Origin: CAWHHZ01 sp963829355
Lineage (GTDB): Bacteria; Acidobacteriota; Thermoanaerobaculia; Gp7-AA8; JAHWKK01
Assembly: GCA_963829355.1 (NCBI GenBank)
Contig: CAWHHZ010000008.1
Location: forward strand, 310,001-374,000
Length of the DNA: 64,000 nt
Direction of reading: 5' to 3'
The notes beneath the pieces are model-generated. The model worked only from the letters and a program-made list of their open reading frames with translations. It had not been told where the DNA came from and searched no databases. This document shows positions 37,799 to 48,113 of this stretch, in pieces; the first letter of the stretch is position 1, and every line of letters starts with the position of its first letter. The translations under genes were made by a program, and so were the position numbers.

Positions 37799-39735
37799 TC
37801 AGCGCACATACGCTTGAGTCATCAATGACAACGTCCCGCGATCCTTCTGTGACGCGAGCGAGCACAACTTCATCTCTTCCGGTATCAAATCCTTCAGAAC
37901 CGCCATCGGTTCTTCGAGATTCGAGACGGTCGTGAGCTCCAGACGCCTGAGTATCTCGCCAACGACTTCACTTTTCGGTTGCGGTGCCTTCGTGATCACG
38001 ATCTGCGGATGCTCGGTCGGAACGCTCGTCTCCCCGTCAAGACGAAGCTCCTCGAAGAGCTTCTCGCCGGGCCTGAGCCCCGTGAATCGAAGCTCGATGT
38101 CTTCGTCCTCACTCGTCAATCTGATGAGATCCTGTGCGAGATCGGCGATCCGAATCGGTTCACCCATGTCGAGCATGAAGATGTTCCTGTCGTCTCCCAG
38201 CGTCGACGCCTGGAGGACCAGGGAGATGGCCTCTGACTGCCGGAGGAAATAGCGGGTGACCTCCGGGTGAGTCACGGTCACCGGACCGCCAGCCTTGATC
38301 TGCTCGAGGAACAGAGGCACGACACTGCCCGATGAGCCGAGAACGTTCCCAAAGCGGACGATCGTCATCCGCATCGGGGAACGTTCCGCAAAATCCAGCA
38401 GAGCAATCTCTGCCGCCCGCTTTGAAGCGCCCATGACACTGGTGGGATTGATCGCCTTGTCGGTGGAGATCAGAACGAATCTGCCAACCTGATAGCGATC
38501 AGCTGATCTCCGCCAGCTTCACTGTGGCGAGCGTGTTGTTCCTGAAGTACTCGGCCGGATTTTCCTCGCCCAGGGGAACGTGCTTGTGAGCTGCTGCATG
38601 CAGCACGATCTCCGGCTTGATGTGATCAAACACACGCTGAACGGCGTCGGAGTCGCAGACGTCGACCAGATGTCGTGACACGAGAGGCGCAAGCCATTGC
38701 CGCTCCGTTCTGAGTCGCTTGTCCACCTGGTACAACGCGAATTCGCTGCGTTCCACCAATGCGAGGTGAGCCGGCTCGAATCCGAGAATCTGGAAGGCGA
38801 GCTCCGATCCGATCGTTCCTCCTGCGCCGGTGACGAGGACACGTTTCCCAGCGAACATCTTCCTGACCCGGTCACCGGGGAGCTTGATCTCCTCGCGCCG
38901 AATCAGATCCTCGATGTTGACAGGACGAAGCTGGGAAACATGCACTTTTCCGCTCACGAGGTGATCCACAGCAGGAATCGTCTTGAACTCGATGCTCGAA
39001 TCGTCGAGCATCCTGACGATCTCGCGAATCCGTTTACCGGAAGCCGTCGGAATCGCGATCAGAGCTTCGGCCACATCCATGTCTTCGATGATTTCCGGAG
39101 CGCGATCGATCGAGCCCAGAACCGGAACTCCCCGGATCTGTGAGTTCCACTTCGCCTGGTGGTCGTCAAGAAAACCCACCACCTTCATCCCGAGCTGTGG
39201 GCGATGCTGGATCTCTCGCACAAGCGTCTCACCAGCGTCCCCGGCACCGATGATGATGACGTTTCGAGACGCTCCTCGGAAGCGATCTTTCCTCGTACGG
39301 TCCCGGAACAGCCGAACCGCCACACTGACTCCAAACAGAGCAAGCAGCGCAAAGGCCCAGTCGATCAGAAGAGCACCTCGCGAGACCCCCCTCAACCGAC
39401 TGGTGATGTCAAGCTCAGGCCCAACGAACCAGATCGCGAGCAGGATAATTTGTGCAGTGGTGAGTCCGACGACCAGGCGGATAACATCCGTGATTCCGAC
39501 GTAGCGCCACCAGCCTCGGTAAAACCCAAAGAGCAAGCCCACGACGAGCTGGACGCCAACAACCAAGCGGAAGACTCGTTTCGAACCCTACGATCTGGTT
39601 CTTCGGGATCTCGAACTCGAAGCGCACCAGCATCGCAAAGACATAGCTGATCCAGAACACGAACGCGTGAAAAAGGAAAAGGATCAGCACCCGCGCGCCT
39701 GCGAGACGCTCAAGGATCTGGTCAACTCTCGACAT
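37799..39735 (-). CDS. Nucleoside-diphosphate-sugar epimerase/dehydratase, CapD/WbpM/FlaA1 long form (two frameshifts)
   Basis: About 645 residues when corrected. The N-terminal membrane part (VLILFLFHAFVFWISYVFAM) continues, after an inserted base near 39575, with VVGVQLVVGLLFGFYRGWWR. A first Rossmann domain has NVIIIGAGDAGETLVREIQ. The catalytic SDR domain has VLVTGAGGTIGSELAFQIL and EIVLHAAAHKHVPLGEENP. After a second inserted base near 38505 it continues VLISTDKAINPTSVMGASKR (SMK-type active site) and VRFGNVLGSSGSVVPLF. These inner-membrane enzymes convert UDP-GlcNAc to UDP-4-keto-6-deoxy sugars, the entry to bacillosamine/QuiNAc-type sugars and a possible substrate source for RffA. Confidence 0.88.
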
Positions 39736-39999
39736 CTTTAGCTGTTTTCATAGGACTGAAGAGGTGCTCAGCCTCACATTGTGTTCGGCGAAAGCAGAGA
39801 ATCCGCACGGAGTTCAGATCATTCCGGCAGCCGGAACGCATTCACCGGATGCTCGTCGCATCGGAGATCGAACGTTATTGTAGCTCAGAGGGCGGATTGA
39901 CGACAGGATTTTTGCTGACGCCGAGATTCCCCCGCGAATAAACGCCGCTGCGCTCTCCATCCTTTTGAGATGGGCGCAAAATGACGATCGTCTCTCCTG
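39736..39999. other. Gene-free gap between the polysaccharide locus and the nucleotidyltransferase remnant
   Basis: 264 bases upstream of the CapD-type gene. No convincing ORF, tRNA or repeat is visible. It should carry the promoter for the minus-strand CapD/ligase genes and may contain degraded 5' sequence of the plus-strand nucleotidyltransferase-fold gene. It marks the edge between the surface-glycan locus and the repeat-rich chromosome to the right. Confidence 0.4.
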
Positions 40000-40725
40000 T
40001 TGAACCGCCCCGAAACCGCGTCTCGTGAAGACGTTCATTCACTTGCCGGGGAGATCCTCGGAGGGATACCAGGTCAACCTCAGCCACGGCAAGCCCGGGA
40101 CTACTTCTCCACCGCGAGAACCGTGGGCCTGGACGGTGGTCGAGTCCCTGAGGACGTTGATATCGCTCATGATCCAGTCGTCGAGCTGTCGATCGCAGAG
40201 CGGTTCGCACGCACCGATCAGCTCGAGAAGCTTCGCGAAGCAGAACCTCGTTTCTTCGCAGTTCCAGCTCTCGATCCTCGACGACCCAGCACCTCGTTCA
40301 AGATTCGCGGCAGGGACCTGCGTGTCGACTTTCTCACGCCGGGCAGCGAAGGTGGGGTTGCAGTCGATCTTCCCAGCTTCGACGTCGCGGCGGTACCGCT
40401 TCCACACCTGGACTATCTGATGGAGCGACCCGAGCAGGCGGTGGTCCTGACCGGAAGCGGTGTTCTGGTGGAAGTTCCGTCGCCGGCACGCTTCGCCCTG
40501 CACAAGCTGTGGACAAGCCAGCAGCGACCCATCTCGGAACGCACCAAGTCGAGAAAAGACGTCGCGCAGGCCTCTTTTCTCCTGGGGATTCTGCTCGAGG
40601 ACAATCAGCAGGAACTCTCACTTGCGTGGAAGGCAACCGAAGGTCGTAGCGGAATGCGCAAAGGAATCCGGGCGGCACTGAGCTCGCTGCCTGAGAACAT
40701 CTCCAAGGGCGTCCGGAGGTTGTGA
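40000..40725 (+). pseudogene. N-terminally truncated GSU2403-type nucleotidyltransferase-fold protein
   Basis: The ORF gives up to 241 residues, but the convincing part starts near residue 50 (EDVDIAHDPVVEL). SFKIRGRDLRVDFLTPGSEG (~103-122), PHLDYLMERPEQAVVLTG and VEVPSPARFALHKLWTSQQR with KSRKDVAQASFLLGI match the C-terminal two thirds of the GSU2403-family nucleotidyltransferase fold. Family members are usually longer and carry an N-terminal part with the first nucleotidyltransferase motif, which I cannot find in any frame upstream. The gene is either a remnant or interrupted by uncorrected indels. It is next to two MntA/HepT modules, which share the nucleotidyltransferase fold. Confidence 0.55.
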
Positions 40726-40781
40726 AAGGGGCGGACTTCGTGGGACGGGGCCGCAAGCGGCCGGGGCGGGGCCTTCGCTGT

Positions 40782-41207
40782 TCAACCCTCCAGAGCCTGG
40801 AGGGAGGCGACGATCTCTGCTCGAAATGTCCGGAAATCGTCGAGTCGCGTGGTGAGGAAACTGAAGACCAGATCGTCGTCGATCTTTCCGTACTCGTGGA
40901 CCAGGATGTTCCGGAAGCCCTTCATGCTCTTGAGCGTCTCGGCGAGCTCGGACGAGATCAGACGTTCCCGGGCCAGCTTTTCAAAGAGATCGTTCTCTTC
41001 GGCGGGGAGTCCCAGCCGCAGTCCCGAGACCAGAAGCTGAGAAATGGTGACCACCGTCTCGACCGAAATCTGGAGCAGTCGCTCGCATGCACGCCTCTTC
41101 TCGATCTCTTCATAAGCCGTACGGTTCGCAGGCATGATCTGATCGAGCTCCCGCAGGTATCCGTCCAGCTCGTCGAGACGGCTCGCGATTCTCTCCCGAT
41201 CAACCAT
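40782..41207 (-). CDS. hepT: HepT-like HEPN ribonuclease toxin, pair A
   Basis: 141 residues, all helical. The HEPN catalytic motif R-x4-H-x-Y is present as RNILVHEY (~residues 98-105). IEKRRACERLLQISVETVVT is the typical helix-2 segment of the former DUF86 family. HepT is an RNase kept inactive when its partner MntA nucleotidyltransferase adds AMP to the HEPN tyrosine (established for MntA/HepT systems). The gene overlaps the end of mntA by 8 bases, with the antitoxin gene first, the usual order. Confidence 0.85.
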   Translation of the reverse strand: MVDRERIASRLDELDGYLRELDQIMPANRTAYEEIEKRRACERLLQISVETVVTISQLLVSGLRLGLPAEENDLFEKLARERLISSELAETLKSMKGFRNILVHEYGKIDDDLVFSFLTTRLDDFRTFRAEIVASLQALEG

Positions 41208-41580
41208 TCACGACCTCGTCCAGGTACTCCCGGTAAAACGGTCTGAAGTCCTCGAAAGCCCGAATCGTGCGAAAGGCAACCTCGTACAACTGGTCCTCGT
41301 CCCTGACGTACAGCACACGTCCGTCCTTCAGGATCCGTTGGCGGACGTAGAGCGGAAGACGCTGGTAAACACGAACGTCGAGCTCGTGAAACCGCAGGTA
41401 GTCGAGCTGGGTCTGCATTCCGTCGGTGGACGGCTCGATCTCCGGTTGCAGGACCAGACACACGTCCTGATCCGAGGAAGGACGAGCCTCTCCTCGCGCA
41501 ACGCTGCCGTAGAGCATCACGGCGAGAACGCGCGGGTCGCCTGCAGCGGCTTTGACGAGATCGTCGAGCATCGATTCCAT
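41200..41580 (-). CDS. mntA: MntA-like minimal nucleotidyltransferase antitoxin, pair A
   Basis: 126 residues. The nucleotidyltransferase motif is AVMLYGSVARGEARPSSDQD (~residues 20-39), the GS-x10-D-x-D pattern with DQD as the metal-binding pair. A third acidic residue lies in FHELDVRVYQRLP (~70). Such minimal enzymes AMPylate and neutralise HepT. Gene order and overlap with the HEPN gene at 40782 support a toxin-antitoxin unit. A genomic-stability or phage-defence role is family inference. Confidence 0.85.
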   Translation of the reverse strand: MESMLDDLVKAAAGDPRVLAVMLYGSVARGEARPSSDQDVCLVLQPEIEPSTDGMQTQLDYLRFHELDVRVYQRLPLYVRQRILKDGRVLYVRDEDQLYEVAFRTIRAFEDFRPFYREYLDEVVNG

Positions 41581-41583
41581 GAT

Positions 41584-41835
41584 AACGCGTCGGGGCGGAC
41601 TTCGTGGGGCGGGCTCGCTGCGCTCGCGGGGCGGGGCCTTCGCGGAGCCTGTCCTGAGCGAGCGAAGCGAGTCGAAGGGCTCGGCCGGGGCGTTGATTGC
41701 GGTTGTTGGTGCACGTACGAGTATCGATGCTGTCCATCTAGTTTGGCGGGGCGGGTTCTGCGTTGATCGTACGACAGTGGCCTTGAGCGAACGGGATGCG
41801 GACGCGCGTGATCCATGCCCCGTAGTCAGCGATGG
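41584..41835. repeat. MITE-like GC-rich repeat, copy D (composite)
   Basis: Fills the gap between the two toxin-antitoxin pairs. It has GGGGCGGGGCCTTCGC, CTCGGCCGGGGCGTTGAT and a block with TGATCGTACGACAGTGGCCT, shared with repeats at 49214, 50287, 51595, 53013 and 62100. This copy is longer than the others and looks like two fragments joined or an element with an insertion. No coding potential. Confidence 0.55.
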
Positions 41836-41845
41836 ACAGAAGCTG

Positions 41846-42262
41846 CTATTCGACGGCCGCTTCTGCGAGGAGCTCGAAGAGCTCGAGAAGATCGGCCCGT
41901 CCCTCGGTCAGTACTTCGTAGACAATGACGGGGTCGATGTCGTCGTAGAGGTGAACGATCCTGTTCCGGAAGCCGATGATCGGACCCCACCGAGTCTCGG
42001 CATCCGCAGGAAGAATGCCCCCCTCCGCGAGGATCTCGAGGACAGCTCTGCTCGTCCCGGGTGCGGGAAGCCCCCTCGCCGAAATGATCCAACTTCCGAT
42101 GTCGATCGTCGCCTGGATCGTCGTCTGAAGGCGTCTGAGCGCGCTGTCGAGATTCCTGAAATCGGAGAGAAACTGATCGAGTGACTCCTGAGGGATGTGG
42201 CGGAGCTTCTCGAGGTTGTCCCTCGCCTGATCAACCTTCGAGTGGAGCTCGCTGTTCGTCAT
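41846..42262 (-). CDS. hepT: HepT-like HEPN ribonuclease toxin, pair B
   Basis: 138 residues from ATG 42262 (MTNSELHSKVDQARDNLEKL), which forms an ATGA overlap with mntA; the longer reading to 42319 would run into mntA. The R-x4-H-x-Y motif is RNRIVHLY (~residues 98-105). LRRLQTTIQATIDIGSWIIS is the usual DUF86 helix. Sequence is clearly different from pair A, so this is not a recent duplication. Expected to be an RNase controlled by AMPylation. Confidence 0.85.
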   Translation of the reverse strand: MTNSELHSKVDQARDNLEKLRHIPQESLDQFLSDFRNLDSALRRLQTTIQATIDIGSWIISARGLPAPGTSRAVLEILAEGGILPADAETRWGPIIGFRNRIVHLYDDIDPVIVYEVLTEGRADLLELFELLAEAAVE

Positions 42263-42681
42263 CGACGCTCCATCGAATCCAGAACTCGTTCGATGCGCCC
42301 CCGCGTGGCAATCTCCCACGTAGGGCGGAAATCGAATGCCTCCGTATAGGTGCGGGACTCGAAGTCGATGCGCCTGTCGCGATCGATCTCGATCAGGAGG
42401 TTCCCCCCGAGGAGTACCTCGTGTCTGACGAGTGGCCCCTGGTCATCCAGCAGGACAAGGTCGACGACACGGCCCGGCGCCAGATCCTCGAGACGACCTG
42501 CAAGATCGCCTCTCCACTTCCACCCGGGCCTGGGCGAGCTCGGATCCTTCAGTACCAGGCCGTAGTCGACGTCGCTCTCCTCTGCAAGCGCGCCCCGGGC
42601 CGCCGAACCGAAAAGATAGACGGCCGCAACCTCAGGAAACTGCTCGATGATCCGCCGCAGCCGCTCGCGATCGATCTGCAT
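42259..42681 (-). CDS. mntA: MntA-like nucleotidyltransferase antitoxin, pair B
   Basis: 140 residues from ATG 42681 (MQIDRERLRRIIEQFPEVAA). The motif AVYLFGSAARGALAEESDVD (~residues 20-39) gives GS-x9-D-x-D. The third acid lies in GRVVDLVLLDDQGP (~75-88). Longer than the pair A antitoxin. Same orientation and order as pair A, giving two tandem MntA/HepT modules separated by a repeat. Confidence 0.85.
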   Translation of the reverse strand: MQIDRERLRRIIEQFPEVAAVYLFGSAARGALAEESDVDYGLVLKDPSSPRPGWKWRGDLAGRLEDLAPGRVVDLVLLDDQGPLVRHEVLLGGNLLIEIDRDRRIDFESRTYTEAFDFRPTWEIATRGRIERVLDSMERR

Positions 42682-42819
42682 AGGGGCATTATAGAGTGCG
42701 GTCGGTGCGTACCGCTCAGAGGCCTGCACGCGCCGCTCACCGGAAGATCACAGCAGAGGGATTCCGCCCCACCCAGATTCCTCGCTGCGCTTCGGAATGA
42801 CAGGCGCCAACGGACCACC

Positions 42820-42865
42820 GTCAGCCGGCGAGACGCCGACTGACATCGGACGAGACGTCCGACCC
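42820..42865. repeat. REP-like double hairpin, copy 1
   Basis: GTCAGCCGGCG-aga-CGCCGACTGAC forms an 11-bp stem with one mismatch, followed by CATCGGACGAGACGTCCGAC with the second stem CGGACG-aga-CGTCCG. Related copies are at 42950 and 48114. It sits in the 325-base gene-free stretch 42682-43006, which contains nothing else I can identify. Confidence 0.7.
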
Positions 42866-42949
42866 ACACTGCAGAAGCGGCGTAGAAAACTGAGCGGATG
42901 GCCGACATTGTCGTGCACTGGATCACGTACAAGCTCGGGACTCGAAAAA

Positions 42950-42996
42950 TGTCCGCCGGCGAGACGCCGGCGGACATCGGGCGGGGCGTCCGCCCT
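42950..42996. repeat. REP-like double hairpin, copy 2, at the 3' end of the giant repeat protein
   Basis: TGTCCGCCGGCG-aga-CGCCGGCGGACA is a perfect 12-bp stem with a 3-base loop, followed by the second hairpin GGGCG-ggg-CGTCCGCCC. It lies 10 bases past the stop codon of the minus-strand gene at 43007, so it probably acts as that gene's transcription terminator or mRNA 3' protector. Confidence 0.75.
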
Positions 42997-43006
42997 ATTG
43001 CAACCG

Positions 43007-46000
43007 TCAGCTCATTCTGGTCAGCGCCACTCCTGCGAGGATGGCGGCCATCAGGAGCAGCATCCAGGTGCCGAGGGTCGGGATGTCGATCAAACCGACG
43101 GCTGCCGGGTTGATCACGAGATTCGCTTCGGCTGCGGTTCCGGCCTCGGCCAGGCCGGAGGTGATCGGACTGGTGATGTTGACGTAGACCCCTTCAACGG
43201 CATCGGCTGGCGCCTGCAGGTCGACGATGATGGTGCAGGTCTCCCCCGGTCCGAGAGAACCATTGGTCAGCGTGATCACACTGGTTCCCGTCAAGGTGGA
43301 TCCGAAACCGCACACATTGTTCCTCGGCAGTCCGACCGCGACCAGACCCGGCAGGACTGCATCGAGATCGTCGCTGAACCCTATCCCCGATACGGATGAG
43401 GTCGAATCCGGATTCACGATGGTGAAGCTCAGCCGCACCGCTCCTCCCGGAGGCGTCTCGCCGCTGAACCTCTTGCTGAACTGCAGGTAGTTGATCAGGA
43501 GATCATCCGTCGCTGCCTCTCCCTGCAAGCTCGTTCCTCCGAGCATCCCGTCGATGGGGCTCGTCATATTGATCACGGGCGGTCCCGGCGCGATCCCGGA
43601 CGGCACTGCGAGAGTCACCGAGAAGGTGCACGATCCTCCGCCGGCCAGAGATCCCGCCGAGAGAGTGATCAGACTGGTTCCAGCCAGACTCGATCCGGTG
43701 CCGCAAACATCACTCATCGGCAGACCGGTTGCGACGAGCCCCGAGAGCGCGGCATCCAGATCATCAGTGAACGTGATGTCGGTGATCGGCTCGGTCGGGT
43801 TCGGATTGGTGATCGTGAACTCGAGCTCCACGGTTCCGCCCGGAATGGCAGGATCGTCGACGAAGCTCTTGGTCAGCACGGCAGGTTCGGCGACGACCAG
43901 GTCATCCGATCCGCCTGCTGCAGATACGGCCCCCCCCGACACCGTGGCCGTGACATCGCTCGTCGTGTTGGTGTAGGTGCCGGGAGTGGCGCCCGTCGGG
44001 ACGTCGAGCACCACCTGGAAGGTGCAGGAGTCACCCGGGGCGAGGGTTCCGCCGGTGAAACTGAGTAGTCCCGTTCCACTGATCTGGGAGCCAGCCCCGC
44101 AGACATCGCTGGCCGGCAGTCCCGTGGCCACAAGACCGCTCAGAGCGGCGTCGAGATCGTCTGTGAAGCTGATCGACGTCGCATTGCCGGGCGCGCTCGC
44201 CGCGAGCGAGATGGTGAGCTCCAGAGTCGCGGTCCCGCCGGCTGCCACCGGGTCGTCAATGAACGTCTTTGTGATCGACGGCGCCTCGATGATCAGCAGG
44301 TCGTCCGACGCCGGCAACTCACTGACCGGGACGCTGCTCATGGTGGCAGAGACTGCGCTCGTGGTGTTCACGTACGTTCCGGTTGCGGCGGCGGCGGGCA
44401 CCTGAAGCGTGACACTGAACGTGCAGCTTCCGCCGGGAGCGAGGACGCCGTCGGCCAGCGTGATGGTGCTCGTACCTGAAAGGGTCGAACCAGCGCCACA
44501 TATGTTGGACTGAGGCAGGCCGGTTGCTACGAGCCCGCTCAACACTGCGTCGAGATCATCGCTGAAGGAGATCGAAGTCGCGTCGGCCGGAGCGCCAGCG
44601 TCGAGACTCAACGTGAACTCCACCGCGACCGTGCCGCCAGCCTCGGCGGGACCCGCAAAGGTCTTGGTCAGGACCGGGGCCCCTACAACGACCAGAGAAT
44701 CGGAACCGGGCGGTCCGGTCTCGACACGGGAGTCGACCGTTGCCGTCACGTCGCTGGTCGTGTTCAGACTCGAGCCGAGCGGCGCATCAGTGGGGAGTTG
44801 GACCGTCACGGAAAAGGTGCAGCTCCCGCTCGCCGGCAGCGTGGCACTCGTGAGTGTCAGCAGACTTGTTCCGGACAGAGTCGATCCGGCACCGCAGACG
44901 TCGTTCTGAGGAAGCCCGACGGCGACCATTCCCGCCATCGCCGCATCGAGATCATCCGTGAATGCGATGTCTGTTGCGGAGAATGCCGTATTCAGGTTCT
45001 GCAGGGCGAACTCGAGAGTCGCAGTTCCGCCGCTCTCCACCGGGTCATCCGTAAAGGTCTTCGTAATGGACACGGCCTGGGTGACCACGAGATTATCCGA
45101 TAGTGCACCGATCGAGAATGCCGTTTCTTCTACTGAGGCGGTAATCTCGCTCGTGGTGTTCGAGTAGACACCAGTCCCCGCCAGCACGGGAACGGTGACC
45201 GTCACATTGAACGTGCAGGACGCTCCGGCGGTTAAATGTCCACCCGTGAGCGTCAGGACGCTCGTCCCTGAGAGGGTCGATCCGACGCCGCAGACGTCGT
45301 TCTGAGGAAGCCCTGTGGCGACCAGTCCGGCCATGACGGCGTTCAGGTCGTCCGTAAATGTAATGGAGTCGACATCAGCCGAGCTGCTGGTGTTCTGGAA
45401 CGTGAATTCCATTGTCGCCGGTTCGCCTGGACGCACCGGGTCGTCAGTAAAGGTCTTCGATCCGATCAGGGGGGCACCAACGACGAGCCGGTCGCTGGCC
45501 GGCCTCCCCGTAAGACCCCCGGCATCCGCGCTGATGTTGCTCGTGACATTGACATATTCACCCGCCGCCGCGACGCTCGGAAGCTGGAGTGGAACATTAA
45601 TCACACAACTGCTGCCCGGTGGGAGACTGCCGCCTGTCAATGTCAGGAGGCTCGTACCCGACAGTTGTGAGCCAGCACCACACACATCCGCAACGACACC
45701 GGCCGTCGAAACGAGTCCGGACAACACGGCGTCCAGATCATCCGTGAAGGTGATATCGGTCGCTGTATCGGTGGGATGAGCATTCGAGATGACGAAGCGG
45801 AGATTGACCGTTCCGCCGGCCACCGAAGGATCGTCGGTGAACGCCTTGGAAAGAGTCAGACCATTGATATCGAGATCGTCCACGGCTGGTGCGCCGGTGA
45901 CCGCGAGTCCGGAGACGGTCGCCGCGATCGCGCTGGTGGTGTTCGGGTAAGAACCCGGCGTCGCGCCGGCAGGAACCTGTACGTCGACGGTGAACGTGCA

Positions 46001-47916
46001 GCTGTCGCCCGGAACGAGCGTGCCACCCGTGAGCGTGAGAACACTCGTTCCACTGAGCTGAGAGCCTGTTCCGCAGACGTCGTTGAGCGGAAGCCCGGTC
46101 GCGACGAGACCGCTGAGGGTGGCATTGAGATCATCCGTGAAGGTAATCCCCGTTGCGTCGGCTGGCGCGTTCTCGTTGTGCGTGATGGTGAATTCCAGAG
46201 TCGTGGCGGCGCCCGGATCGACAGGATCAGTGAACGATTTCATGAGCTGCGGCGCGGCGACGACCTGCGCAGTGTCGCTCGCTGGAGCACCCGTCACCAC
46301 GTTGCCTCCTACTGTCGCCTCGATCGGGCTGGTGGTGTTGGCATACGTGCCGTTCGAGAGTCCGGCCGCCATGTCGAGGCTGACCTGGAAGGTGCAGGAC
46401 GCTCCCGCCGCCAGGTTGGCGCCGTTGACCAGGAAGGCGAACTCACCGGTGGTCGGACTGAATGGAGTGGCGGTCGATCCCGCTCCGCAGAAACCGGCGG
46501 CTGGAAGAGCGGAGACGGTTGTTCCCGCCGCGAATGCGCTCACGTTGTCGGTAAAATTGATGTTCGTCGCGGAGTCTGTGATGCTGGTGTTGGTGATCGT
46601 GAACTCGGCCGTGACCGTGCCTCCGGCGATGACGGGGTCGTCGATGAAGGTCTTGGTCAGACGTGGAATCGGCTGCACGAAGAGCTGATCGGTGGCGGAG
46701 GACCCGCGAACGGCACTCCACCGAGAGCGGCGCTCACAGCAGCTCGTCGTGTTGGCGTAGATCCCCGGCGTCGCTGCGGCCGGGACCTGGGAACCGTGAC
46801 GTCGAACGTGCAGGAGCCTCCGGGGCGAGCGTCTCCGCCGGAAGTGTCAGAACAGGACGCCTGCTCAGACAGGAGCCGGCGCCGCAAGACGTCGCTGGCT
46901 GGAGGGCCCGTGGCGACTGAAGACCGCTCAATGTAGCGTCGAGGTCATCGGTGAACGTCATGCCTGTGGCCGTGTCGGTACGGCTCCGGTTGAGGATGGT
47001 GAAACCGCAGAGTCGACTGTGTCACCGGGCGGGACCGGATCATCGACGAACTTTTTGACATGATCAGGTCTGCGGCCGTAACGGTCAAGCGCGGCGTTGG
47101 CGTGGCCAATCGGCCAGGGTCGCGGCCGCTAGTGGTTCCAGTGAGATCGCCGCGCAGAGTTCACGAATTCTCCTATCGAGGACGTCTCGACGCGACCGAG
47201 ATCGTGCAGATAGCGCCTGAGGGAACGAGCCCCCCGGTCCACGAAATCGTGCCCGAACCTCGGACGCGGTGAGGGTTCCGCTGCAACCATTCGTCACGCC
47301 CGAAGGGTCAGCGATGACCATCCCGGCCGGCAACGAATCTGAAAAGCTAGACTTTGGGAAAAGGACGGGTTGGCACTGTTATCGATCGTGAAGGTCAGCG
47401 TCGCGCCTGGCCGAAGCCGACTGAGCTCGGTGAAAAGCTCTTGCTGAAGCCAGGGATGTTGAATTACTGACTGTCAGATCCGAGTTCGCGGGCCCGCTGT
47501 TTCCTGCCGACGACGTAAGATCTCCCGAAACATTCGAATGGGTACCTACGGCGCTGGAGGTGACATCCACCTTGACCGTGCAGCACGCCGCCGGCGGCGA
47601 GCGTTCCGCGCTGAAGCGATGATCGTTGACCCTCCCGAAGGAGCCGAGATGCGTTCCGCCGCAGGTGGAGCTTATCGCCGTCGCGATCGGAAATCATAAC
47701 GCCTGCAGGCAAGGTGTCGACGAACGCTAGGTCCGAGACGATTCCGCCGCCAGTATTGTCGATCGTAAACGTGAGCGTGGACGTGCTGCCCGGTCCGATC
47801 GTGGCGGGCGAGAACGCCTTCGAGAATGCAGGCTGCGCCCAGAGGGCCGGAGCGAAAACAAGGACCGCAAAAAATGCTGCACACGAAAGTACGGCGGGCT
47901 GCTTCTGCTTCGACAT
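43007..47916 (-). CDS. Giant secreted repeat protein with IPTL-CTERM sorting tail (several frameshifts near the 5' end)
   Basis: About 1,636 codons once repaired. The signal peptide (MSKQKQPAVLSCAAFFAVLV...ALWAQ) is followed by a domain with AFSKAFSPATIGPGSTSTLT. Nine well-preserved ~130-residue beta-sandwich repeats follow in the open 3' part (43007-46678), each of the form KTFxDDPVxxGGTxxLEFTI ... TDDLDAxLSGLVATGLP ... DVCGAGSxLSGTSxLTL ... SCTFxVxLxVP ... YxNTTS. At least one more repeat lies in broken frames at 46.7-47.4 kb. The C-terminus is DIPTLGTWMLLLMAAILAG plus a short basic end, the IPTL-CTERM signal, a target of exosortase-type processing at the cell surface. The 5' kilobase has several shifts, probably sequence error. 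A long, adhesive or matrix-like surface fibre is the best guess. Confidence 0.8.
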
Positions 47917-48113
47917 CGGGGCTCCTCGGTTCTGGGGGGCGGGTGAACGGACAGTTGTATCACATCAGCGAGGGGCGGGGAGAGGGGCGGGCTGGCGCGG
48001 GACAGGCTGCGCGGCGAGTTTTGGTTGCGGGTGGTTGTCTACCGGGAAGATGAGTGACACCCACGCCTGAACGACTGGGAAGACGATCGCGTGGCATGGC
48101 TGCTGAGTCTGAC

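Noticed and set aside
45776..46936. A 386-codon plus-strand frame
   Set aside because: Antisense to the repeated IPTL-CTERM gene and periodic only because that gene is repetitive.
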